64,000 bases of DNA, from the NCBI RefSeq assembly GCF_026914265.1, contig NC_069129.1:12554269-12618268 (forward strand), given 5' to 3'. The position numbers and the translations under genes are program-made. Under the pieces are notes generated by a model that was not told the DNA's origin, did not search any database, and saw only the letters and a list, made by a program, of their open reading frames with translations. How positions within the stretch are numbered: position 1 is the first letter of the stretch; every line of letters starts with the position of its first letter. The DNA is from Mya arenaria. Taxonomy: Eukaryota > Mollusca > Bivalvia > Myida > Myidae. Shown piece after piece: positions 11,158 to 23,100 of the stretch.

Positions 11158-14100
11158 TTACAGTTTGCTTGTCACAAATGGATCAACCGGCACTTGCAAA
11201 TCATAAAAGGCTGCACGCAAAACATCTTCAATGTCGTTGACTAGAATAAACACAAGGTCCGCCTGAAAAACACATTTAAACACAATTGTTAAGGAAGATT
11301 TTTTTTACATTGCAATAATGAACAAGTAACATACAATTATGTTCTAAAATGCTTTATAACAACAGACATTCATATAAACAGTTTTCAAACCTGCTTTATA
11401 CGCACATATGAATAAGAACCATTGACCATTTCTGAGTGACCAGTACTTAACATCACATTCACATTCACAGCTAAAATGAATTTTAACCAAGATATATTAT
11501 AACAAAACAAATTAATAACACTTTAATAAGAATCTTTTAGTTAATATGTTAAAAATGGCTAGGAGACACAAAATCATGCAAATATGAAACATCACTTTTT
11601 CCTCCACACAAGTCATTTTCGGACGATCTCACATATATGTAGTTTTTTAAACTAATAAAAACTTGGCAAAACTACTTATATTCCAGTTACCTTCACATTG
11701 TTTGGAATTTCTTGTAGGTCTTTCTCATTTCTTCGGGGCAAAATAATTCTCCGTAGTCCAGCACGGTGGGCGGCTAGAACCTTCTCCTTTATCCCACCAA
11801 CCTACAAAAACAACAAGGGTAATAACTCTGAAAATGTTTAAGCCAGAATGACTTAGAACTTAGAATTGTTGTTCTTAATTTTCTTAATTTAAAGTATAAC
11901 ATGAAGAAAACTGCCAAGCAGAACTGATTATAAAGAGATTAGATACAAAATAGAACCATTTTTTTTCATTTAAGATTTATGCTACAGCTCAAAGCAAAGT
12001 AAAATATGTTAAAAGTATTTACAGGTAAGACAACGCCTCTTAGAGTAATTTCCCCTGTCATGGCCGTGTCTGATCGTACGCACTTCTGTATGAACATTGA
12101 GACAAGAACTGTTGCTATGGTTACGCCAGCTGATGGTCCATCCTTGCCAACAGCCCCGGCAGGAAAGTGCACATGAATGTCCTTCTTTGACAGTTCTGTC
12201 CCGTCTAGGTTTAACTGAAAACAAAAACATAACCATTATCATTGCTATCTATATCTATATCAAATAAAATGGAATGGTTACATCTAGAAGAATTCTGAAT
12301 CTCTCTGTGGACGGTGAATGAACAGGGCCATAGGTCTAGGGCATAAAATACCCATATATAGCCAGGCCTAAAATCTGCCCCTTTTAGGGTCATTTCCCTC
12401 TTACAGTTAGGATAAGCACTTTCACAAAAGCCAAAATATAATTATGTCTTATTGTTTTGGGTCAATAAATTTATACAATAATACATAGATATAAACATGT
12501 ATGTTTTAAAGTGTAGAACTATGTTGGTAAAATGTATACAAGTTATCATTGGTTTTAGCAGAAATGTTTTTAATTTTTTTTCCCCCATTTGCTTTTAAAG
12601 CTGCACTCTCACAGATTGAGCATTTTGACCACTTTTTGTATGTTTTGTATTGGAATTGGCAAGTTCTTGCGTAAATTCCTGGAAATCAGTGATATATGGC
12701 TGCTGACAAAAAATCAGATCGCAGGTTTCTGTATTTATGTTCACAAACTGTTGTTTTATGGATTTTTCTTAAAATGTTAGAAAAGCTTTTAGCCATAAAA
12801 CATTTATTTTCAATCGGAAATATGAACAAGAGCTGTCACAGAGACAGTCAGGGATGATAACAGAGCCAAGTTGCCAATCCTGAAAATGTCTGGGTGGGGT
12901 TCAGGGGGCCGCTGAAGGCCCCCGATGGGTCCAGGGCAAAGCCCTGGTGGGGGGACAAGGGGGGCAAAGCCCCCCGAAGCTTTCCATATTTCAGGGATTC
13001 TAATACCCTTTTTTGCCTTAGAAAAGTGTTCAAGGAGTACACCTTTCGGTTTGGTAGATATAATCATGTTCAACAAGAGACATCCACAATCAGAACAATT
13101 ATCAAGAATCTTAGCAGTGAAGTTTAACACCTTTGTCTTTAAACAAAGTTAAATTTACTTTTTTTTACCTGAAGTCACAGGCATTAGACAAGTACCTGAC
13201 ATTTTGGTTCAGTTGTCCACTTCCCATAAAACTCAACTGGCTATGATCAAATGCCTGTGTATGAACAGTCCACACTGTGGGATGTTTGATTTATAATAAT
13301 GAACAACATATCAATTATCATGCTTGCAAATGTTTATTGTAAAAGTGGTATTTATTCAATTTTTATGTATCATTAGAGTATTTATTCCATTTTCTGCACA
13401 TTTGATGAGAATATAATGTTATTAATTATTATATATATTATTCAAATTAATATCCAAACGGGACTTAAATGCTTTAGCAGCATAGCCGTTGTGGACATTG
13501 ATGTATTCTGGTCCTCAAGCCAGATTTTTCCCCCTCATGGTGTTACATGAGTCCAGTAGCACACTGTGACAAACTAGATTGTCCCACGGCAGTTCAAGTC
13601 TCTCAAACAGGCTTTCAAATTCTATGAAAATTGATTTAGAATCAGCCCTTGTGATTTTTAAGGAGGCCAAATGTCTCAACACTATTTCTTTCTCTATAGC
13701 AGAAAAAAAGCTGCAACAGTTTTCTCATTGTTTGTGTTTGTTGACTTGACTTAAATGTGGTTACATGCAAAACCTTAACCAGAATATCTAAGTCGAATAA
13801 TAAAGGGCAATTATTTTGCATTAAATGCAAACTAGAGTTATCTCACTTGAATAATTAAGTAGGTTGGATGGTTGAGTACCATTGTATCAAGTCTCAATGC
13901 AATACCTCAAGTAGTTGCTGAGATATTAACCTATGTGTGCTTGCACGCAAAACCTTAATCAGAATTTCTAAGTCTATTAATAAAGGCCTATTATTTGCAT
14001 TAAATGCAAACTAGAGTTATCTAACTTGGTTAATTAGGTCGGTTGGATGGTTGAGTACCATTGTATGAAGTCTCAATGCAATACCTTAAGTAGTTGCTGA

Positions 14101-17100
14101 GATATTAACCTATGTGTGCTTACATGCAAAACCTTAACCAAGGTGTGACGCCAACGCCTCCGCCGATGCTTGGGTGAGTAGTATAGCTCTCCTTATTCTT
14201 CGAATAGTCGAGCCAAAAACTGTGATCTGATCTTTTGTAAGCAGTCTTATACCACTGACCTTCAGATATTTACGCAAAAATTGGCCAATTCCAAAACAAA
14301 AAATAAAAAAGTTGTCAAAACGGTCAATCTGTGAGAGTGCAGCTTTAACGTGTGTTTCTTTTACCCATACTTTTATTTAGAGTGGTTTAGATTGATTTCA
14401 TACCTACTCATTAAACCTTTGTTATACATATTATTCATACCCACCTGTTTGGCATGTGTTTTGACCCAGTTTTGGGCAAGACTGGCCGACTCCTTCATCA
14501 CGTCCCCTAGCTGTCCCGTCAAGGTCAGTCCGCCCTCCCCCGCCGTGCATGAAGCCTCTACAAACATTATCTCTCCTCCCATAGGCGTCCATGCAAGCCC
14601 GATTGCTACGCCAGGGTGCACAAGCCTCTCGGGGATCTCCCTCTCATATATAGGTTGCTGCAGTGTACAGAAAATGCATAAAAATGTTGATTTTCATACT
14701 TATGGTGATCTTATAGTTAAGAGTAAATAGGCTATCTAAGCACATAGAGATCAAATAGGCAGTTGAATGTTGTGTGCACTCCCCAACACATAAAGTAACC
14801 AGCCTATTAGAAACTTTGAATTTTTATGCCCCAAAAGCATATAGTAACCAGAGTATTAGGCAGTTGGATTTTAACACCCCACAAAGCATATAGTAACCAG
14901 ACTATTAGGTGGTTAGATTGTTATGCCCACCTGCAGCATTAGTAACCAGACTATTAGGCAGTTGGATTTTAACACCCCACAAAGCATATAGTAACCAGAC
15001 TATAAGGTTATTTGATTTTAAATACCCCCAAAGCAAAAAGAATTGCACAATTATACATAAAACAAGACATTACAAGCAGATGCCTATGTTTGTCCATCTA
15101 ACTCTGTTGTTAAAGGGCCATAAAATCTTGGCCATATAGGCCTTGCTACAAATGTACCGGCATTGTCACTTGTAGCCCATATAAATAATTAATTGTAAAT
15201 ACAGTAAAACTGCGGTTGTTCGAATAAGCGGTCGTTTGAGAACCGGTGTTCCCTTGAGGTCAGAGCTTGGTCCCCACTTTTTTCCTTCTTTTTTCATATA
15301 AAATACACCTACGCTGCATCAAAACCTAATTATGTCGAGGAGTCGAGCAACATACTCGGTCCCAAGTACACAAATCATGCACAAAACCTTATGGCTCCCT
15401 CGAGGTCATAATTTCACACTTTTTCCCAAACTCGAGTTCCAAAATAAACAAACAATTGCTAGGTATTTAAATTTTTGCAAGTTGTAAAAATTGCAATGAC
15501 AGTTGAAAAGCAATTTGATAAGGTGTGAAAAAAACGTTAAACAATGTTAACTCATGGCCAATATTAGTTGATATGGGCATTTTAGAAGATAATTATGAGA
15601 AGTTAATGACGAGAATTTAATTGTGAGAAATTTAAATGAGTATTAAAAATATGACTAAACACTACCATATCGATCCAACATCGGAATCTCTGAAGAGAAT
15701 TCCTTCTTGACACTTTGCTTTGCAATATGGAAATTTTGTAAAAATAAAATTTTCTATTTATTTATTTATTGATATTTCTTTTACATTTTATATTAAGTAT
15801 ACATATAGTATACGACAGCCTTTGAACATATGAGCGATTTCCACGACGCAACACATAATGGGTGTCTTAGTAAACAGATGACTCAAACTTAAAATACACT
15901 GAAAGATATTTCATAACAGACTGGAGAATTAAAAATCGGGTCGTTGGAAACATCGGTTCCCTCGAGATTTAGGCTCAGTCCCCGGCGACCTCGATCGATC
16001 ACAGTTTTACTGTACCTTTGTTTTTCAGATATTGCAAAGGGTAAACAATTTGCACAAAGACAAAATACAGAAAACTAATAATCATAATAATATAGATATA
16101 ATCAATTCTGAAAAAAAGTGAATTAAGATTTATTAAAAAAAATTTGATCTATTTATCTGGGGTTTGTACATTATTTATTATAGCATGACGACATACCCCC
16201 AGTATATCCTCTAAAGCTGTATCATCAATTACAATTGGCATTTCTGGAGGATGTGCGAGCGCTGTTGCATCATGGGAAGACAGCACATCCGTTAGATGTT
16301 CACTCGATGCCGACACCTTGCAGAAGAATGTACCACAGTTTAAAAAGTCAATTAAAGATTGGTTACAAACTCAAAAATTTAAACAACAATTATGATTATC
16401 ATATGACATGAACTAATTGATTGTTTACCAAACCAACAAAAATGATATTGTCTTTCGGATGACTTTTATTCTTCTGACCTATATAACCAAAGCAATTCTC
16501 CACAGCCTTTAATTTATTCAAGAAAACTTTAATATCGTCCAAAAAAACATCTAAACAAGATTTTTGTGTGAATCAATGTATGTTCCCTGATAAGGGAAAC
16601 TGGAAATACTGAATGGAACTATAGCATACCCCGGTAATATATAGCAAATTTAAGGGCAATAACTCTGTGAGAAATGATTGAAACAGAATGAGCTGATAAT
16701 ACTTGATTTCCTCTTGTAAAACTAGCTTTCCATAAAGTTTCAATGAATTCACACTAAACAGAAAGTAAAAGGGCCATAACTCAAGGAAAAAGCATCAAAC
16801 AGAAACATGCTGATTACATGCGCATCTTTTCTTGTATATAAAGTTTCCCATAAATTTCCATTGAAAATTTTGCTGGTAGTTGTGGAGAAAAAATCCAGAT
16901 GGACTGGTCCTATATCATACTATATAGAAATTATAAGGGCCATAACTCTGTGAAAAATTGATGAACCAGAATGCCCTGATAATATGAGCATTATTCTCCT
17001 CCTGTAAATTAAGCTTCACATTAAGAATTATAGACTATAAGCCATTGGTTGCTGAGATATTGCCCAGACATGAATAGTGGGACAGACAGACAGACAGAAT

Positions 17101-20100
17101 TACAAACGCACAGACGGATCAGCCACTACATGCTCCCCAAAATGTTTAGGGAGCATAAGATGTAAATGCTAAGTTTATCATAATCAAATGATAATGTTAG
17201 TTTTATACCCCGCCCTTTTCTGGTTGGAGTGTCTTCTGTTTTTCCCGTTTTGCTGTTGAGCTGTTTTCAAGAACGCGCACTGCAACGGTACGACAAATGG
17301 CCGCCAACTTTCGCTCCAACGTCCTTACCCCGGCCTCACGAGTGTATTTTGATACTGCCAAAATAAGTGGACATATTAAGGTATTTGATTCACATATACA
17401 CTAGTTATCAAATAATTAAATTAATGATTTAGAAAAAAGTTACATAAACAAGAGCCGTCGTAAGACAGCGCGCTCGACTACGCCGCTTTGACTTAGAATA
17501 CAATAACGATGTAATAATACCAAGTTTGGTCTCTTTATGTCAAACCTAACTTAAATTATTTGATACATAAGGTGACTTTGATGCTGCCCTCCCACCAGCC
17601 CGCCCAAACAATGACGCAAGTCATTCAAATAACTTGATTTCCCATTATGAAAATGTTGTTAAGAATATACAAATATGCCTTTCAAAGAAAATTAACAAAA
17701 TAAAAAAATTCAAGGGCCATAATTTAGGCTTAAAACGGAGTTATGTTTCTTGTATTAAGATGGTCGTAAATAATTTTAAATTTTATTAAGTGCATTTAAT
17801 GAAGGGTATAGAAGTTTTTTTTATTAAAATCCCAACTTGCCCTTAACTTTTACTTGCCTAAAACTTTAACCTAAGTCAATCAGGGGGCATAACTTGTATT
17901 AAGGATTTGGAGTTATGCAACTTCATTGGGTGATGGTCCTGAACAACTGTGTGAAGTATTAAGTCAATTGAATGACGGGTATAGAAGTTATTAAAGAATA
18001 TCCCAACCTGCCCTGAAACTTTAACCTAAGTTTCATAGTCAATCAGGGGCCTTAATTTGTATAAAAGATAATATGGAGTTATCTAACCTCATTATGTGAT
18101 GGCTCTGAACAACTGTGTGAAGTATTAAGTCAATTGAATGAATGGTATTGGAGTTTTAAATGAAAATCCCAACTTGCCCTAAAACTTTAACCTGCCCTAA
18201 AACTTTAACCTAAGTCAATCAGGGGCCATAACTTGTATTTAGGATATTATGGAGTTAGGTAACCTTATTGTGTGATGGTCCTGAACAACTGTGTGAAGTA
18301 TTAAGTCAATTGAACAAAGGATATAGAAGTTATTAATAAATATTCCAACTTGCCCTAAAACTTTAACCTAAGTTCCATAGTCAATCAGGGGCCATAATCT
18401 GTGTAAAGAATAATATGGAGTTATCTAACCTCATCATGTGATGGCCCTGAACAACTGTGTGAAGTATTAAGTCAATTGAATGTAGGGTATTGGACTTATA
18501 AGTGAAAATCCCAACTTGCCCTAAAACTTTAACCGGACGCCGACGCCGATGCTGGGGCGAGTAGTATAGCCCACCTATTCTTCGGATAATCGAGTTAAAA
18601 AAGCTTGTTTTTTGTTAGAAAAAATACTTTCAACATGATTTTGTGTATTGGAATGCAACCATAAAAAGTGCTGTCATAGGACAGCGCGCTCGACTATATG
18701 CTGCTTTGTCTCTGAATGCATTAATGATGATATATGTCAGGAACAAAAGGTAAAAAAAAATGCAAATAAAAAAGTCAATCAAGGGCCATAATTTGTAACT
18801 AGGTTAGCATGGAGTTGTGTAACCTAATTGTGAGGGAATTGAACAACTGTTTGAAATACAAAGTCCATTGAATGAACAGTATTTCAGATCTCAGTTAAAA
18901 CCCAGAGTTGCCCTAAACCTTGAACCAAACTTTCTATGTCAATAAAGGGCCATTATATGTATCTAGGATAACATGGAGATATGTAACCTAATTGTATGAT
19001 GGCCGTCAACAATTGTGTTAAGTATGAAGTCCATTGAATGAATAGTATTTGAGGTCTGAGTTAAAACCCGAACATGTCCTAAAATTTTAACCAAACTTTT
19101 TAAGTCGATCAAGGGCCATAATTTGTATAAAGGATAATATGGGTACCTAATTCTATGATGGCCCTGAACAACTGTGTTTAGTATGGAGTTATGTAAACTA
19201 ATTGCATGTAAGCCGTCAACAATTGTGTGAATTATAAATTCCATTGAATGAAGGGAATATGAGATTTGAGTTAAAACCACAAATTGCCATAAGAGTTAAA
19301 GCAAATACTTTGTGAAGTATAAAGTCAATTGAATAAAGAGTATACAAGTTATTGATGAAAATCGCAACTTGCCCTAAAACTTTAAACAGACACAATGTGC
19401 CCTAAAACTTAAACATAATTTCCTAAGACAATCAGGGGTAATCATTTGTATTCAAGATGTTATGGAGTAATGTAACCTAATTGTGTGATGGTCCTGAACA
19501 ACTATGTGAAGTATACAGTAAATTGAATAAAGGGTATTGGAGTAATAAGTGAAAATGCCACCTTTGGCGTAAAACTTTAACAGGATGCCAACTGTAGGGC
19601 GAGTAGTATAGTCCTCCTTATTCTCGCTAAAACCTACTATTTTTCGAGACTAATTTAATATAATATGTTGCTTTAAAAAATGACAGCCTTAATAAAATAT
19701 CCATAAATAGAAGAAATAACTATATACTTGTTGCATCAAATGTTACTTTAATACTTTTTTGGAAAGAAAGATTCAAAGCAGTTAAATTATACTATCATTA
19801 ATGCAGAATGCATCACTTTCTCATCAATAGAATTTTTTTAATGTTAAATGCGAAAAATCTATCATACAATACACTTTGTGTTAATTAAGACAGTAAAACA
19901 TTTATTAAGGGTTCATACTAATAGTTTTAAGGGAATCATCAGGAATCTGCAGTTGTTCTAGCGTTAGGCCATGCTCCTGTAGTTGTTTTGGTTTGAGGTG
20001 GCGCATCGCAATGCTGACCTTCTCTTCCTGTGTATAACCTGCATGAAAAACATTAGCATAAGTAGCAATTTCACATACAGGTAAAATACTGTATGTCACC

Positions 20101-23100
20101 ATAGCAATGATTTTAACCAATAAGAGTATGTAAATAATCTATGGAAGGTAACATGAAAGTACATACCTATAATTTTTTTTCCTGTCCAGCAGGGGTGGAG
20201 GTATGGTAGCAATGTTTTTAGCAGTGGCTATAGCCATCACTTGTACACACTGGACCTGTATAATCTCCATCCTGTCTAGCAGGGGTGGAGGTATGGTGGC
20301 CATGTTGTTGACAGTGGCTATAAACATCACTTGTACATGCCTGGAACCTGTATAATCTCCATCCTGTCCAGCAGGGGTAGAGGTATGGTGGCCATATTGT
20401 TGACAGTGGCTATAAACATCACCTGTACATACCTGGAACCTGTATAATCTCCATCCTGTCCTGCAGGGGTGGAGGTATGGTGGCCATTTTGTTGGCAGTG
20501 GCTATAAACATCACCTGTACATAACTGGAACCTGTATAATCTCCATCCTGTCCAGCAGGGGTGGAGGTATGGTGGCCATTTTGTTGGCAGTGGCTATAAA
20601 CATCACCTGTACATACCTGGAACCTGTATAATCTCCATCCTGTCCAGCAGGGGAGCGGGTATGGTGGCCATATTGTTGGCAGTGGCTATAAACATCACCT
20701 GTACATACCTGGAACCTGTATAATCTCCATCCTGTCCAGCAGGGGTGGAGGTATGGTGGCCATGTTGTTGACAGTGGCTATAAACATCACCTGTACATAC
20801 CTGGAACCTGTATAATCTCCATCCTGTCCAGCAGGGGTGGAGGTATGGTGGCCATATTGTTGGCAGTGGCTATAAACATCACCTGTACATACCTGGAACC
20901 TGTATAATCTCCATCCTGTCCAGCAGGGGTGGAGGTATGGTGGCCATATTGTTGGCAGTGGCTATAAACATCACCTGTACATACCTGGAACCTGTATAAT
21001 CTCCATCCTGTCCAGCAGGGGTGGAGGTATGGTGGCCATGTTGTTGGCAGTGGCTATAAACATCACCTGTACATACCTGGAACCTGTATAATCTCCATCC
21101 TGTCCAGCAGGGGAGGGGGTATGGTGGCCATGTTGTTGGCAGTAGCTATAAACATCACCTGGGAGAGGTCAAATGGCACATTCATGTAACTGGCAGAGTT
21201 GAGGACAAAATATCATAGTCGTTAACAGTAATGAAACATTGAATCCAAGGCAAGGCAAAAACTGCAAGTGACAAAGTAAATCAAGTGAGAGTGAATGTGA
21301 CCTGCATATGGATCTAGGTATCGGCACACATCAAAAGACTAAAAGTAATAGGCAAATACATATTATGTGAGAAAAACTTTGACTTCATCTTTTGAGCAAG
21401 TTCATGTTATGCTTTGTTTGCAGTCTTGAGAACGACAATTCACACTATTCAAATATACGATATTCAACTGTACAAAGGATACTGGTCAGTGAAGGAATTA
21501 TTTTGCTCTGGGTCGAGAACCTCAAGTAAGGCCGATGCCGGGTCACCATGCAGACTCTTCCCCTGAAATCAAAGGAAAAAGACAGTTATTTTTCTTTATA
21601 AGTCAAAATATTCACTGCCATCATGTTTCAGAGTGAATATTACTAAGATTAATATTAAGTTAATAAATAAATGAAGACTTCACTTTAAGTGGGTATCCTT
21701 TCAATTTTGTTCACATACCAAGATGTATGTACCGTAAATATCTTTAAATTAATTCTAAATACCCCAAAAAGTCCTTAACTGTTTTTGCTTTTCCATGCCT
21801 ATGGCAAAATTCTTTGAAAAAAAATAGAATAATAGAATAAATAAATATATGAAAAACTATCAACCAACCAGTTTGTCCACTTCATCTAACAGGAAAACCG
21901 GATTGTTTGTGCCTACTGTCTTAAGTCCCTGAATGATTCGGCCAGGCATTGACCCAATGTACGTCCGTCTATGTCCACGAATATCTGACTGGTCGCATGC
22001 TCCACCAAGTGAAATCCTGAAAAGAATAGTGGATTCTTATTTGTTTTACCATTATAATGATACTTTATTTATGTCCTAGCTACTTGTACATGTATATGGG
22101 CATTTATTTAATGCCGTAACAATAATATACATCATTTGTATAAACAAGATAAATGTTGATGACTTATCTGGCGGCCAAAAACGCCACTAATATAAAAACA
22201 GTACAGAAATCTGCAAAATTGGCAGTAATGACACATTAATGAATACAAACATTTAAAATAGCACCCTTAATATACAAAAGTGACTAGAAAGGCAAAATGG
22301 GTGTGGAGTATTGGAAACAGTTTTTTAACACCATTCATGTTAAATGTAAACAAAATATACAAAGTTGATAGAGAGATCAAATGGTTAATACAAAAGTTTA
22401 TATAGTTGATACAAGTTTGACTAGACACAATGTATTGTATAGTTGTTGTGGAGGAGGACGTGGAGGAGGTGGTTATTGATTTTTTAGCGTTTCACGCAAA
22501 GCTTGTTCGCTGAAGACAAAGGATAATGGCCATAGAGATTTCCTTGGTTTGTTAAAGTCACGTGGTATCCATCCTACAAGCTGATTGGTTATCAAGCCAG
22601 GCGAGTCTGGCAGTGAGACCTCGACGCACATAAACGCTTGTCGGTACCACGAAACGGTAAACTTGCCAAACCAATAAGGAAATTGCCTAGCAAGCTACAT
22701 ATATACTTTTATGTACAATAAATGCTATTTATTGTGATTTACGTTGAAATTGAAGTCTAGCTTTGCATCTATATTTGTTTATAACATCAAAAGTAGCCTA
22801 GATATGCCCCTGTATTTGTTATATATATAAGTGTAAAGGTCTTGTATTTGATAAGTAAAATGTTTCTTGATGTTTAACATTTATGCCTAGTTAATCTAAA
22901 ATCCTCAAAGATTTGTCAAAGTTACAGCCCTGATTAGCAATAGTTGTAAGGATGGATGGACAAACAACAGCCATACATAATCCAAACCACCTTTGTGATA
23001 ACTTTGTCTGGCTCTACTCATACAGGCTTGGCAAAATTTACCTGTGAAATTCCCGTCCAAGAGTATGTGCAATGGATTTGCCCAGACTTGTTTTCCCAAC

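Larger units (their letters stand above)
12595..14348. mobile_element. MITE with terminal inverted repeats, split by a nested insertion (LONP2 intron)
   Basis: The left end reads TTAAAGCTGCACTCTCACAG and the right end is its reverse complement, with the match continuing to about 25 bp. Removing the insertion at about 12823-14216 leaves roughly 360 bp that resemble the intact relative at 32772-33100 (shared words such as CTGGAAATCAGTGATATA). No coding capacity. Confidence 0.75.

Noticed and set aside
12810-13130. Overlapping open frames rich in G and P on both strands
   Set aside because: They translate the GC-rich hairpin segment of a repeat; no family resemblance and open on both strands.
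20139-20330. Separate coding exon with Lon-like residues
   Set aside because: These are the decayed distal units of the exon 12 array; they carry substitutions and frame breaks and lie after the functional exon.
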